DNA from: Malachius bipustulatus
Lineage: Eukaryota > Arthropoda > Insecta > Coleoptera > Melyridae
Direction: 5' to 3'
Length of the DNA: 64,000 nucleotides
Assembly: GCA_910589415.1 (NCBI GenBank)
Contig: OU342637.1
Location: 34,812,162 to 34,876,161 of the forward strand
The position numbers were made by a program, and so were the translations under genes. How positions within the stretch are numbered: position 1 is the stretch's first letter; every line of letters starts with the position of its first letter. The notes beneath the pieces were generated by a model. That model was not told the DNA's origin. It ran no database searches and worked only from the letters and a program-made list of their open reading frames with translations. Below, piece by piece: positions 34,560 through 47,820 of the stretch.

Positions 34560-35015
34560 GCATATTATTGTAACAGATTTACATTGAAAGGTTCGTTTAT
34601 GAAGTGATAGAAGACCCATTCAATTAATTATTATTGATTAAAGTTTTTCACTGATATTTCAAGATTGATGACTCTTCTTCAAGACATCAAGTAAAGCTGA
34701 ATTCATGTAAGACAGCCGTTTTTACCAGAAGGATCCATGCTGTTATACATGGTGAAAGTAACTACTTACTGCACAGGTGCCATCAGTGGTACTAAGTATT
34801 ATTCTCTTTATAATATATATATATATAGATAATATAATATGCCTTCTCTGTTTTTATTTTTCCTTCCCTGCGGATAAACTTTGGCGTTTTCCTAGTAGAA
34901 TTTATGAAATAATTTGACATTTAATTGACAAATACTTGTAAACTTATTTTATTATAAACAAATTTTTTGTAAACTGTCAATTTGAGTCTTCATATTACAG
35001 AATACAAAAATTGCA
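34560..35015. other. 3' flank of the receptor gene
   Basis: AT-rich. It holds a possible poly(A) signal, ATTAAA, at 34637-34642 and an (AT)n run near 34817-34828. No other content was recognised. Confidence 0.4.
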
Positions 35016-35226
35016 AGCTACAAAAAATTATTTATTAATTTTTAATAATAAAAAAGATATGAGGAAAATAAGAAATCTCGATTTTTCAGTTTTTTCAGGA
35101 TATTTCAGGAACGGTCACAGATATCTTGTATGTCTCGACGGATCTTTGAACTTGTTTAACCGACCCTGTATCTGTTAGCGCGTTAGGAGGTATAGCAATA
35201 TAGAGAAGGATGTATGGTGCACCCTG
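35016..35226. mobile_element. solo right arm related to 36065-37040
   Basis: GCTACAAAAAATTATTTATT starts the match. CCGACCCTG-TA and then GGTGCACCCTG-TA end it (TA at 35227-35228). It shows the same two-step end as the full element, but no left arm lies upstream. Confidence 0.7.
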
Positions 35227-35228
35227 TA

Positions 35229-36062
35229 TGCATGTGCCCATAGCCCATTTCACACTTGTCTGGTCGCTTAATTAAGGGTTTTATTATAAACCTTCCACAA
35301 CAAAAATTAGAACTAATTGATCTTATAACGTTTGCTATGTAGTTGTTCTTATACATTGCTTATTGAGACACATTATTGTGCTAGTTGGGCATTTATTCTA
35401 ATAATAACTTTTTTTGACTTTTAAACAATTATTACATGAGACACATTATTAAAATGACGAAAATGGTCAAAATTGCCCGTCATAGAAATGGTAGGTACAC
35501 TAATTTAGCAATAATTGATGCGCGAAAATGTTTGTATCTACAAGTGATTCATAAAATATACTTTTGTACATGTTTCTTAGTTCATAAAATGTATGATTAT
35601 CATAAAGAGTGCGTAGAGTAAAAACGAGTGAAATAAAGTGTCGTAGAGGGTGATTATTTAACGCTTGATTCTGACACGTCCCTGCAAGCCGGCCAACGAA
35701 GTACTATACAAGTTGTAGTGAGCGGCCCGAGCGCAAGTGTACTTCACGAGAGTTCTCCAGTTCTCCACCAGACGCTGAACTACATTACCCGACGCCGACC
35801 GCTGACTATTGACACTGCATGGCACCTACTAGAGAAACGGCATATAGTTTATTCGCATAACTGCAGATCTATGTACAATTATTATTTTGTGTTTTGTATC
35901 GTTTAATTACCTAAAATGGATTCCATTGTAGATGATTCAATATCTTCTAATATCTTCTACATCTTCTACAAATATCTTCTACACCAGAAGAAATTATTGT
36001 TCAATCAAATGTGCTGCACAAAATCTGTTATTAGGTACCTCAAAAATATAAAGAAGTGTACC
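35229..36062. other. no gene recognised
   Basis: Short frames only. 35690-35840 is GC-richer than the surroundings, without a recognised product. Confidence 0.4.
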
Positions 36063-36064
36063 TA

Positions 36065-37040
36065 CAGGGTGCACCATGTATCCTTCTTTATATTGCTATC
36101 TCTTAACGCTAACAGATACAGGGTCGGTTAAACAAGTCCAAAGAAGCGCAATTTTGTGGCCATCTCGAATCGGTCAAGACATACAAAAATATCTGTGACC
36201 GTTCCTGAAATATCCTGAAAAAACTGAAAAATCGAGATTTCTTATTTTTGCCATATCTTTTTTATTGTTGGAGATTAATAAATTATTTTTTGTGGGCTTA
36301 CATAAGTCGGCAAGAGCTACCCATCTGACATTTCAAAAATTTTCAAAGCCGACTAGATCCCAGGATTTTCATAGTCAACTTTCGTTTTTCTTATGACCAC
36401 CATAGTGTTTTTTTATGTTGTTCGGTATAAAAAAAATCATAAAAACAAAAATTGTTAAACGTCAAAAAATGAATTAAAGAAATTTTTATTCTTCTTTTTT
36501 CTTTACAAAAAATACACATTTTTAGACCGAATTTCATAGATAGTTAAATTAAAAAACCATAAGGCAAGCACTATTTCGGCGTATTTTACAAATGTTGACG
36601 TTTTTCGACGATTTTTTTTTGGTTTAAGAATAAAAATTAAAAAAAAATTTTTTTTGAAGTTTATTAATTTTTGGTTTCCATTATTTTTTTCATATCGAAC
36701 GACATAAAAAAATAATATGACGGCCATAAGAAAAACGAAAGTTGACTATGAAAACTCTGGGATCTAGTCGGCTGTGAAAATTTTTGAAACGTCAGATAAA
36801 TAGCTTATAACGGCTTATGTAAGGCTACAAAAAATTATTTATTAATTTCCAATAATAAGAAAGATATGAAAAAAATAAGAAATCTCGATTTTTCAGTTTT
36901 TTCATGATATTTCAGGAGCAGTGACAGATAAAAATTATAGATGGCCACAAAACTGCGCATCTTTTCTCTAATTTAACCGACCCTGTATCTCTTAGCGTTC
37001 AGGAGATAGCAATATGGAGAAGGATACATGGTGCACCCTG
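36065..37040. mobile_element. 976-bp palindromic MITE with two concentric end pairs
   Basis: The outer ends CAGGGTGCACCATGTATCC and its inverse are flanked by TA (36063-36064, 37041-37042). An inner TA-bounded pair, CAGGGTCGGTTAAAC and its inverse, bounds 36119-36985, 54-55 bp inside. Arms extend through GAAATCTCGA and GACTAGATCCCAG to near the centre. It is non-coding. Partial relatives lie at 25768 and 35016. Confidence 0.85.
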
Positions 37041-37042
37041 TA

Positions 37043-38785
37043 TATTAAGCAATATGTCACTTTTAAGAATTGACGTGATAAAAAAGGCGTCGATAGCTTC
37101 ACAGAAACACCAACACTTATATGAATACCTACATTAAATTTTTTTATAATAACTTTTCCTTCTAATTGAAACCACTCGTAGATAAAATTTTGTATGCAAC
37201 ATATTATGCATATAAAGTACCACTTTATGCACTTGTTGCATAAATAACTAGGTATTATCTATTAGGTATAATTTTTGATCAACTCGAAAAAAAATCTAAT
37301 TATTATATCAGCCACTTTAATATCGATCATTCAATTATTGATAATTATTAATGAATTTAAAATCAATCAAATAATTATTTCTTATTATACCTATACAATA
37401 AGTGAATCACCATCAGGGAACTCATACCTATAATATACCTACCTATAAGAAAGATCATCATTTCTACGACTTCCACTCACACTCGCATGTGTTGTAGGTG
37501 TGTGTGAGGTATAAGAATAGAACGGATATGTGGAGGCAGATCAATGAACAGCCAAAGCCTCTAAGTACGTCCTGTAATCCTGGTATACGAATACGCAATA
37601 ATTCCAGCGATTTAGGGGGAAATAATTTTTCAGTCCGGTTAGTCTAGGATTACAGAGGATTAAGTCCGAGATCCTAATTAACATATTCGTCACTCATTCG
37701 TTACTAGTTGTAATTATTATAAATAAAAATCTAAAAGTGGGATATATAAATTGAATAAAAAGGCGCTGCTGGAGTAGCAGGATCGATGGGGAGGCAGAAT
37801 GGCAAATGCAGGAGGGGATATGATGAAATATCATGTCAACTGCTCAGAGGTGATATTTATTTCTTTCTAATAAACAAGAAGAAATGCATATAAAGAAAGA
37901 ATTTATTTGAAAATAATATTTGAAAATTTTTAAAATTCTACTTTACATTTATGCAAATGATGAACCGTTTTTATTAGGAGAATAGGAACTGGTGAAGGCT
38001 TCGCGAGACTATATTCAGATTATATTCAGAGAAGGAATACACGCATTCGTATGTATTTATATTTTTTCTTTGCGTGAAGTAAATCATAAAAAAAAGTAAT
38101 ACGTTTATTGGTCCTAAATATTATCAATCAAACTCGATTTAAAAATTAGTTGGACAGGTTTCATCGTAATACGCTTGAATCAATCACGTTTTATTACTGT
38201 TGATTAATATGATTGAGTACATGAAATATTTTGATAACATTGTATTTGTCCAAGTTAAATCCATCTTAAAATTCAGCCCACTTTTGTTGGAACAATAATT
38301 ATTGTTATTATCAGCGATTGTTAATAAAATTAATAAACTTTGTCAATTTCCGATTCTCGTATTATAGGAATGGAATGAAACTCAACAAATTCCGAAACTA
38401 AGCTCTATACTTGTATTTCTCTTCTGCTATCCTGGTACCTTATATAAAAATTTTCTGGAAAAAGCCAGAAAATAGAATCTAGCTTTCGGGGAAACATATA
38501 GGCTATATTAATAAAATAACTAATAATGCTTTTTTCCTTCTCTTGCTTACTAAAATCATATTTGTTTCAATCACTCGCTCATAATCCATTGTTCCCTTTC
38601 CATATGTCGGACTGAAATGGAAGACTGGGTTCCGAATGTCAGACCGAGACGGATAATAATGTAGTCGGCGCGATGTATTGGTGGTCAGGGCCGTACTCAG
38701 ACGTGAGGCAAATATTTTCATTTTATCAATCCCCATTAATTATTTATTTAGCATTAAAACAAATAATTTCCAACGATTACACTAA
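37043..38785. other. no gene recognised
   Basis: AT-rich sequence without a recognised frame or repeat. Confidence 0.4.
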
Positions 38786-38789
38786 ATGA

Positions 38790-40030
38790 GTGCCGACTTC
38801 CCCAGTGTGCAGATATACAATTCTTAGGGCTAACCTGGGACGAAAAACTTACCTGGAAACCAAACATCAAACAACTCAAAGCGGATTGTATCAATAAGAG
38901 ACTAAACCTTCTTAAAATTCTGGGGAGCACAAGAGAAACTCCTAATTACCGTATACAAATACCTTATAAGATCCAAGATAGACTACGGATCAATAGTCTA
39001 CGCATCTGCTCCCTTATCCAGCCTCAACAGTTTAGAAACCATCACTAACACCGCCATAAGAATTTCCACCGGCGCTCATAGAACCAATCCTGTCAGAGCC
39101 CTACTAAAAATAACTGAAAAACCGCCCCTCTGGATCCGAAGGCAACACTTGATATACTGTGGTATGCAGCGAAAACCACAGCAAACCCACAAAACCCAGC
39201 ATATCACTCCCTTTTATGCCACCAAATATGCAAATATATACGAGTCCAAACACCGATCGAGCTGCCCACTACACCGGACAATCATAAAAATACTGGCATC
39301 ACTAAACCTCCCTCTAATATCAAAGTCTCTGAACCTAAGCCACGAAGTCCCCCCATGGAGTATCGCCCCCCCTCCCTAAAATTATAACCTCTCCCTAACT
39401 GCACTTTCAAAAAGTACTAATACTCCCCCTTCTGAATACTCGAGACACTACAAAGATGTCATAGATACCATCACCTACGTATAGTATCTTCTCAGGCGAA
39501 CTCATCGGAATTCTCCATGCAGCAAAATATGCCCTCGAAAACCCAAACAAGAGCCCTCATATGCACTGACTCACTCAGCTCAATCCAAGCACTACCCAAA
39601 AATGTATTCCAGTGACCCCATTGCAATCCAGATCCAACAGACTATATCAAAAGCAATTGAACAAAGAGGCGAGAAGGTCACCATAATGTGGTGCCCGTCA
39701 CATGCTGGCATCACAGAAAACGAAAAAGTAGATGCACTCTCAAAGGAAGCAGCTGAACTCCCCCAACTGAACAATCACCTCGCAACACACTACGATGTCA
39801 AATGCACATACAGCCAAGAACTGCAAAAAAAGTGGACAGTGATGAAAAAGTGAAGAAAATGGCCTCGAACAGTTTTTCGCTTTTCTTCACACGTCTAACC
39901 TTTTTAGGGAAATATAGCTTAACACAGCTCTAACCCAAAATACCTGCCCTCTTCGCTCACAGAAATAAGTGCTAATAACTTCAGCAGTTGACGCAATTTA
40001 ATAATTGATAAAAATAAAATAAAAAAAAAA
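38790..40030 (+). pseudogene. 5'-truncated LINE: reverse transcriptase C-terminus, RNase H and 3' end
   Basis: Frames give FLGLTWDEKLTWKPNIKQLK, SKIDYGSIVYASAP and TNTAIRISTGAHRTNPVRAL, the C-terminal reverse-transcriptase end, then RNase H text: SGELIGILHAAKYALEN, then IWCPSHAGITENEKVDALSK-like sequence (IMWCPSHAG at about 39685) in an 83-codon frame at 39602-39853. The A-rich run near 40010-40030 is the likely 3' tail. Frameshifts separate the pieces. RNase H places it with Jockey/I-like groups. Confidence 0.75.
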
Positions 40031-41985
40031 TAACTTATTGGTTTAGGGATAACCCCGTCTGATCCCTAAACCATTAATCACATCACATAGATAACTCACG
40101 GCAGTAAGGGATAATATCTATGCTGAAAGTAACTATAATGTTAAAGCCGCGGTCATGAATTTTTGCATTCGTTCGCGTTGTCGTAAAAATTTCGTCATGT
40201 GCATTGGAGTGGGAGCTCTATAGCAAGTTCTCACTTCCACACGTGACTAAATTTGTTCGGCAATGCGAACGATTCAAATTCAAACGAATCAAACGTTCGT
40301 CAGATGAATGACCCGCTTTAACACAACGGTTATCTCTCCTTTATCTCTAGAGAGAAAAATATTCTAGCCTAGCGCTTGAGAGGAACTTGTGTGCGCTAAA
40401 AGTTCAACATCTCCCCATAAAAAGATTTGTTAAACTACCCACCATTTTGAACATGGCAAATTTTCGAATAAACAAAACAAGTTTCGAAGTTTCGAGAAAT
40501 TAGAAGTTATATTCATCCTAGCATGTGCATGTGGGTAGCTGATCGCTCAGGTGAACAAATAATGAATAAGACGGTCCTGGTTCCTATAAAATCGATCTGC
40601 CAACTCCGCACAGGCAGCGACTAGCGAGTCACCTCGTCGCGCTTCTGCTCTCCTGGTCGCTCGGGCAGCTATTCAGCAACCATGTGTAACCGTGTGTTAC
40701 GTCATATGTGAACTCGTGGCCTACACGCCCATATGTGAAATTTGTGGAAAGCTCTGTCTCAACGCCGACAGTCGGTCGCAAGTTCGGAAGTTTGATATTT
40801 TCAAAGCTAAGAACGCATACCCACTTTCTTACTGTTATCAAAACTTTAGTCCCGGTTTTATTTACCGAACACTACTACCTATTTTAGTGTTATTAGCACT
40901 ACCGCCACTGCGGCTTGAATATTAATATTATTAATGTCAGGCCACACTTTTTGTTGCTATTGTGGTTAGGCAACCAAATATACAATGTTTGGTTTCTCAA
41001 TTATTTTATACTTCCTGCTGCAGACTATGATTGTAAATGAAGGCGAAGAATTAATTGTTACCAAAAATATTGTAGGTAGGTTAGGTATCAATTCTGATAT
41101 TAATATTCGTAAGAATCATGTCTCCCCATGAAGTGAATTAAAAATAGTAAAACGAACAAGTACCTACTTAATTAGGGATAAGGAAACAAAAATTATACAA
41201 AACTAAATAATTATTACATAGATCGGTATTGCATTGCTGCATTGTATTGTTTATAGCTGTATTAGATAAATGGTGATTGTTGATATTAGCGGCATGGGTA
41301 TAGGGATATCCTTATTCTGCCTCACTCAGCACCCCGCCATCACAAGTACCAAGTCTCCTCTCCAGTCTCCACCCACCTAAGTACCTCTTCTACCTCTTCT
41401 ATCTATTCGAGGTAGTAGGAGCAAAATACCGCACGCTCTTTACTATTATTATTGTAGTAGGAGCACTGAGAAGTGACGTGTGGCAATCAGCGGCGAGCTG
41501 AGCGAACCAGATCAATGCAGTTACCTAACTCAGTCCTCTCATGTTCTGCTCTCCGGATACCGAATGCGGGATTGTGACGTCGCAGTGCCATGGATGATAG
41601 ACGGCTGACAGGTGAAGTGACTCTGCCCGCCTCCTAAGACGCCCCGTCGAGTGTCCCTTGCATCTGCAATGGTATTATGTCGAACAGGTGATCGTGTCCG
41701 GCAGGGACCACTCTCTTTCGATGTTGCCAATTCTTCTAATACCTAATATTATGCAATATAAGTATATACGGGGAGTAGCTCAGAATTTTTATGCCAAGAA
41801 GTCCGGTTCTAAGTCTATGTCGGGATCAGGATCCTGGATCACGTCAATAATCAATTCAGAAAAGCGCCTGATCAAAGGTGATTTCAAATTTTTGTATCAC
41901 GTTGAAGTAAAATAAAACTGGTACTCGAAAAAAATAAAACTCGAAAGATCTGGCTGTCCGAAACAATAATTATACTTTTACTTAC
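40031..41985. other. no gene recognised
   Basis: 40590-40680 and 41460-41650 are GC-richer patches without a supportable frame. Otherwise AT-rich spacer. Confidence 0.35.
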
Positions 41986-41987
41986 AG

Positions 41988-42226
41988 AGCTCACCTGGTA
42001 TAATGCATATCTCGTCGCGACAAGTAAGATACGGCAACACCGCCGAAAGGTGATCAGGTGACCGCGACGGTGCGGTGGCGGTGGCCGCCGCCTTGGTCGC
42101 GGTCCAGCGCCGCGTTGCAGGAAGACACGCGAAGTCTCGGAGGCTGCGTGAAGAACCAGCTCGATGGAGGCGATTTGCGCGGCACTGGCGCACCATCTTC
42201 CCAATTTCTATCAGGATCGCAGCTGT
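41988..42226 (+). other. possible GC-rich exon (239 nt) with short coding start
   Basis: A strong acceptor, ACTTTTACTTACAG, precedes 41988, and a donor, GCTGT|GTAAGG, follows 42226. The segment is far more GC- and CpG-rich than its surroundings. An ATG at 42164 opens 21 codons in phase 0 to the donor, starting MEAICAALAHHLPNF. If real, it would be the first coding exon of a gene whose body lies further on, possibly beyond the window. The minus strand also has an open frame with a donor (CCAG|GTGAGC) at the same edge, so the strand is uncertain. I do not recognise the product. Confidence 0.3.
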
Positions 42227-42228
42227 GT

Positions 42229-43504
42229 AAGGAGGTCATGATTACTCGCGTGATGTTGAGAGTATCTTTGGTTGCATGCTACTGTTTCAAGGTACTAAAT
42301 TAAATGTGTATTGTTGGTTGCCTATCTATAAGTATCACCTACAAACAGCGGTTGTTATGTTACTTATGTTGTTAATTAAATATTTTAGTCATGGGGGGGA
42401 ATGATCATGGGGGTCTCTTTCTCTGTTCTCTCCCGCTTTCTCCTTTTAGCCGTAAATTACTAATTACCTTACTACAATAATTATTACAATAATACTACAT
42501 GTATGTAAATAGGTAATTAGTGGAGATTGGAGATGAGATGATGTAATTGATGTATGATGTACCTATGTAGGTAATGATGGTTGATAAAAATCTACATAGG
42601 TATCGGGTGGTTGACCTAAATCTAATAAATATGGTTTTTGCAGTGTATAAAAAATTTTTGATTTAAATTAGGTACATCTAATGGCGTTTTAAAATCATTG
42701 TCATATCAGGAAATTCTTGCCAAACGCAATCTATTGGGTGATAGTGTCAACTAACAATTTCAAGCCAAGCTATTGGGCATGCATAAGAGTAAAATCAGAA
42801 GAAGAGATTGATCAAATAGAGCGCGACACCTTCCACGGCCACGACACACTCTCTCATCACTGCGTGGACTAGGAAAACATGAATTGGAAGAGGTTGTCGG
42901 GAAGGTGCAGGTTTATTTTTAACGCATCATTGTGAGAAAGAAGTCTTGGGTCTTGGACGAGGACGAGGTGGGAATGGTGGGATTGTTAGGTAAAGTCTGT
43001 TTCAGCGAAACTTGTGCAAAAGCCATAAATGTAATCAGTTTTGAAGCTACGCCTAAAGTAGTACAGTGGTCAGTGGTCCTAAATATGCCTACTTACAATA
43101 AATGTGCATTTTGCTATAAATAACTTAATATTTGGTGTACATGGCTATAAGAAATGTTTGGAATTTCTGGTTTACCCTATAATTTAAAATATGCCATGTT
43201 ACCTACTGGTTGTTTGCTAAAATACCTGAATATATTCCTCTCGTTATTCTTCATAAGCATCTGCATTGCGACTTACCTTTTCTTCAAAATTTTACGTTTA
43301 CCATATACCTAGGTAACAATAATTATGGAACTTAATAAATAAAGTAAAAAAAAAAAGAATTTGCCACATTCGAAGAATTTTTTCGTTGCATTGTTGCCAG
43401 ACTGAACAAAATATCTTTAGCAGTGTTTTTGTTTTATAGACTGGTTCATCCCTGCAACACTTCTATGTATAGCTTATAATTATGTTTATAATATTTGTGT
43501 CGTA
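42229..43504. other. no gene recognised
   Basis: AT-rich spacer with no recognised frame or repeat. Confidence 0.4.
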
Positions 43505-43506
43505 TA

Positions 43507-44091
43507 CAGGATGATCAGTAGGTAACTCGCACACTCAGAGATGCTGCGGTAAACTTCACTTTCTAAGCGTGGTAAATTTTCTTACTGCAGTGTTGTAAGT
43601 TCTTCTCTTCCAAAGATATGATCATTTTTGTGAGAAAAAGGGTGGCAACACTGCACGGAACATGTGAATAAGTTCTCGTTAGATGGTATTGTTATTATTA
43701 TTATTTTCATTCCCATCATAGCAACGAAAGCATTTGAATATTTTATATTCTAAGTTGAGTTAGGCGGTTGTCAAACTTCAAATTTCGTTCAGATTTAGGT
43801 ATGGTATCAATTTCAAACATTCTCAATTCATCTGTAATAAGGTTTTGTGGAAAAAAAAATATGAATTATATGGCATCCGTTCCGGACATTACAGTAACCT
43901 GAATTTTTCATTAATCTTTATCACGGTTATTGAAAAAATTACCTTCAAACTCGGATGAGGGAAACTCTGTAACTTGAAAACCAACCGTTGGATTCAATTT
44001 TTTGCAGAATATTCTTAGTTTTAATGGGTTCTATATATCGCCCTGTATTCGAAGTGCGCGAGTTACTGATCAGTGATCACTGATCAGCCTG
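43507..44091. mobile_element. 585-bp MITE related to the CCGAAATGG family
   Basis: Left CAGGATGATCAGTAGGTAAC and right GTTACTGATCAGTGATCACT...CCTG are flanked by TA (43505-43506, 44092-44093). GATCAGTGATCACTGATC at the right is a local expansion. Internal GGCAACACTGCACGGA resembles the intron-3 MITE text. Confidence 0.65.
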
Positions 44092-44179
44092 TATATCTTT
44101 CAGAAATCGCCCGATCGGCATGACTAATATTCAAAGTTTCGACACCATACTACGCCATCGACTAATAATTTACGATATA

Positions 44180-44656
44180 CAGTGCCCGCCAAAAATTTCG
44201 CACCATATGGGAATTTTTTTTGTTTTGCATCTTTTTTTTTAAACTTTTTTGTCATAAGTTTGTGCTTTCAAAAAGAAATCATGATATACATATTTCGAAA
44301 ACTAAACGTGTTTTGCGGGAAATTTCGGCAAAATTCGTTTGATATTCACCAAATTTTATGTCAGTTATGGATTGAGCAAAAAGTTGAAATTCCAATAATT
44401 GCAACTTTTTGGCCACTTGTATAAAAAATTTAATCTATCATAACTGACATTACATTTGGTGAATATCAATCGAATTTTTCCGAAATTTTCCGCAAAACAC
44501 GCTTAGTTTTCGAAATATCCATGTTTTTCTAATTTTCAATTTTAGAAAAACGCCATTTTCTCTGGAACCCAAATTCACACCAGGGATCTAGTGTACTCAA
44601 ATTAAATCTTTTCGAAAGCGCAAACTTATGATGACAAAAAAAAAATTTCAAAAAGA
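44180..44656. mobile_element. foldback element lacking its right terminus
   Basis: TA then CAGTGCCCGCCAAAAATTTC starts at 44180, a mariner-like end. GTTTTGCGGGAAATTTCGGC is paired with its inverse near 44470-44500, and GTCATAAGTTTG with its inverse near 44623. The last 75 bases or so of the right arm are missing. Confidence 0.7.
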
Positions 44657-45210
44657 CTCGCGTAAGTCTAGCGGTTCAGTCCGCTGGCTAGTGAGCCTGC
44701 GGATTTTTTTCTCTTGCATAATTTATTAAACCTGAGGAAATATCTATCCGATTATTTTTTATGATATGAAGAAAAACTCAAAACAATGTTACTCTTTCTG
44801 TTCAATGAGACAGGCATAAATAATCCGACCATGCCAGTGATGAAAATGAAAGTTAAAAATTCTGAAATGTAAAAGTAAATAAGAATTAATGCATACTTTG
44901 AATTTGAAGTAACAAATTTATATTTAAGTAAGTTATTTTATATCTTGTGACTGACACAAATATTCAGACCTTCTTATTAAAGGTCAGTTTGGCAACTATG
45001 GAATAAAAGTGTAAGGTAAGCAGTTCATAATTTCCGTAAATATGACCGAAACGAATGTTAATCCTTGAGTTCGACGTTAAGGGATTAAAATTGGGTATCT
45101 TGGTCGAGCTGGCAGCTGGCATACGCCCAGCTATAGGTACCTACCCTTTATCTGTTTTAGAACCATATTATATCTGTCATGGTCTTAGTACCTACCTATA
45201 GATATTTTTG
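44657..45210. other. no gene recognised
   Basis: It begins with a short hairpin (AGCGGTTCAGTCCGCT), then AT-rich spacer. Confidence 0.35.
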
Positions 45211-45216
45211 GTCGGT

Positions 45217-45720
45217 CCAGTTATTAGGGAGGCGAATAAGTTCTTACTGCGCAAAAGGTTGGTTACCGCCCTCAGAGTGCTTACTCATTTAACGTCCAAT
45301 ATAGCAATGTTAGTCGGTGTCCACGTTATTAGAAAAACAACCAACCAGATAAGGCTGATAAGAGAATCCCCGCCGTTCATCGAACATTCAAATGCTGAGT
45401 GGCGCGGTGAACACAGCTCTCAAGATGCGCAGTTCACACTTAGCCTTCGCCTTCTTATAAAAATTGGACAGTATATACCTATAGTCCTGTTACTATAGGA
45501 AGGCGAATAAATTTTCACTGTACAGAAAGGGTGGGTAGGTACCGTCTCCGACTCCATAAATATTTGTTGTCCAATATCAATAATGTTAGTCGGTGTCCGC
45601 ACGTTAAAAAAACAACCAACCAATAAGGCTGATAAGAGTATCTCCGCCGTTAATCAAACGTGTAAATTCTTAGTGGCGGTGAGTAAAGGTCGCAAGATGC
45701 ATAGTTCACGCCCTCAGACA
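45217..45720. repeat. two diverged tandem copies of a ~268-bp unit
   Basis: The copies start at 45217 and 45485. Both contain, in order, AGGCGAATAA, GTCCAATAT, ATGTTAGTCGGTGTCC, AAAACAACCAACCA, AAGGCTGATAAGAG, CCGCCGTT, and CAAGATGC followed by AGTTCAC. They differ at many positions, so the duplication is old. It could be satellite-like or a duplicated transposon fragment. Confidence 0.75.
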
Positions 45721-47435
45721 GTACCTTACCTGATAGGACCTAGGTATGTACAATAAAATTGAAACAAAAAAATTACGTGCGATAGACTTTTGGTTTCCTG
45801 ATTTCTTTTTATACCGATTGCCATCAATAAGGTACATTATTGGTCATTTTGTTGTATAAATCGATAAAATATTGTTGAAATGAAGGTCATTAGCCTGGTG
45901 CTTATTTTTTCCTTTTTTAAAATGTGTGTTTAATACCGGTTAGGTTGGTTTTGGCTATGGCTAGAAGCTTGCGCGTGTTATTGGAACACTTCAAGACTAA
46001 GCCCGATGAGAAATTGAGAAGAGCACTTGTACAAGCAAGAGGGAAAAGAAGACATTAAAATAGACGTCTTTATACAAAAAATAAATATAATAAGAGAGAT
46101 CATAATATTGAGCCAAATAAAAAATATTATAACAGGCTTAATTCTGAATTTCTTAATTTCTTTAATTCTTATAACCTCCCAATTCAAAATAATCAGCTGT
46201 CCTCTTATTTCCACACAGATATATACGCACAAAACTAAGTAATGCTCTTCCACCACTTACCACTTGTCACTTTACTTTGTCTTCTACTTCACACTTCACA
46301 CTTCACAATTCACTTCACTAAATAATAATAACACTCGCTACAACTGACTACTCTGTGTCTTCCTCACTCTGTGATACTTCAGCTCTCATTCATATTCAAA
46401 AATACGACTAACTCCATGCAAGAGTGTCGACAGCTCCTCTTTTATATCCGTTGGCCGTGGAGTCTAGAAATGTCTGATTGCTCACGGAGAGCTAATGTTC
46501 AATCTTTAACATGCATAGAATGCGGAATAATTCTGGTATTTAGTAGACTCTCTTTCACTGGCCCGGCGGTGTATCACTCCTGTCATGTCACTGGAATTGT
46601 CGCGAAGGTGACATTTCCATGTCTGGCTGAGAAAGTAAATAAACAATACAAAAACAAATCTAGAATTATTCGCCAATAATTGGCGACATCAATTATTGAT
46701 GTCGCGTTTTAATATTCAATTTGTCTTCATGACGAAAAACGACGTTGACGTCATAAACATCACGTATAAATCACTTCTCAGAAATGACGACAATAGTCAC
46801 GTGATTTATTTGGTAATACGATGTCGGGAATCAAAAATGACAAAAAATCACTTCACTATTATAGCATAAGGCTCTGATGCTGCGTGGATAATGACCGGTT
46901 TCGTTCTTACATCTCCGTCGCCAGGCCCTCGGTTCTCGGTGAAGTGGTCCCGTCGGTGTACTCGAAGTAGGTAGGTGGGTAGGTGATATAGGTAGGTAGG
47001 GGTACCTACTTCTCTGAGCACGAGATTTTCACTGCTTTGCATACGTGATAATGATTACCGAGAATAGCGAAGCAAATAATTTCTTAAGTTGAATTACAAC
47101 AAGGAAATGTTGAACAAATTGAAAATACGAATGTTGATTGAAGATAAGGAACGTAAAAATGATCTACATCGATGCCGGACAGTGTCAGAGCTGCCGTGTT
47201 ATTCGTACTACTCCCTCTCCCACATGGCCTACTATTCTGGCGGGAAGCCCCTGCTTACACGCTGCAATCATTTCGGATATTATGCGTGATGCCCGCGCGG
47301 GATCAACGCATGATTTTCCAGTACATTCTACATTCTGAAGAATTTTGGTCCTAAACACACATTCTGTGGCTCTGGTATATTAATTTTTATTACATATGCT
47401 TCACTTCTAGGAATTGTGTGTTTGTTTTATTTACT
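45721..47435. other. no gene; small palindrome and simple repeats
   Basis: CGACATCAATTATTGATGTCG (10-nt arms with one central base) lies at 46684-46704. A (CTTCACA)n-like run sits near 46288-46312 and a GTAG-rich run near 46967-47000. No recognised gene. Confidence 0.4.
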
Positions 47436-47439
47436 TTAA

Positions 47440-47820
47440 AAATATGGGCTGAATTCTGTACCGTCACAGTTATATCTAAGATTATGGAGAAAGCTTTTAA
47501 TCAACACCTTTTAAAGTACTTGTAAGGAGCTAATATAATCAGCGACCGCCAGTACGACTTTGCAAACAGACCTTACTACTTAACGGAACTGAGAAACAAC
47601 TCAGTCGAACATTATGGGGAGTCTCGAGCGGTTGCGCTCGACTTTCAATCGTGTCTATCATGGAGGATTGTTGGCAAAACTGCTGGCTTACGGCATGCCT
47701 GAGAAATTTTGCTTGTGGTTTGGGAGTTATCTCGGAGTTCTCTCTGAGATCTTTTCTATCAATGCTATCGTACCCGAGGAATCCATTTTATCTCCTACTC
47801 TCTTTCTTATATAGGATGAT
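47440..47820 (+). pseudogene. LINE reverse transcriptase fragment, copy 1
   Basis: Broken frames give SKIMEKAFNQHLLKYL, SDRQYDFA, LRNNSVEHYGESRAVALDF, LLAKLLAYGMPEKFCLWFGS and PEESILSPTLFLI. These are the central motifs of a Jockey-like reverse transcriptase. It matches the 61604-62045 fragment (KIMEKAINHNLLKYL, SDRQYRF), so both are from one family. Confidence 0.7.

Noticed and set aside
44657..44712. tRNA-like hairpin followed by T-run
   Set aside because: No complete cloverleaf or T-arm consensus. The stem is short and adjoins a truncated transposon.
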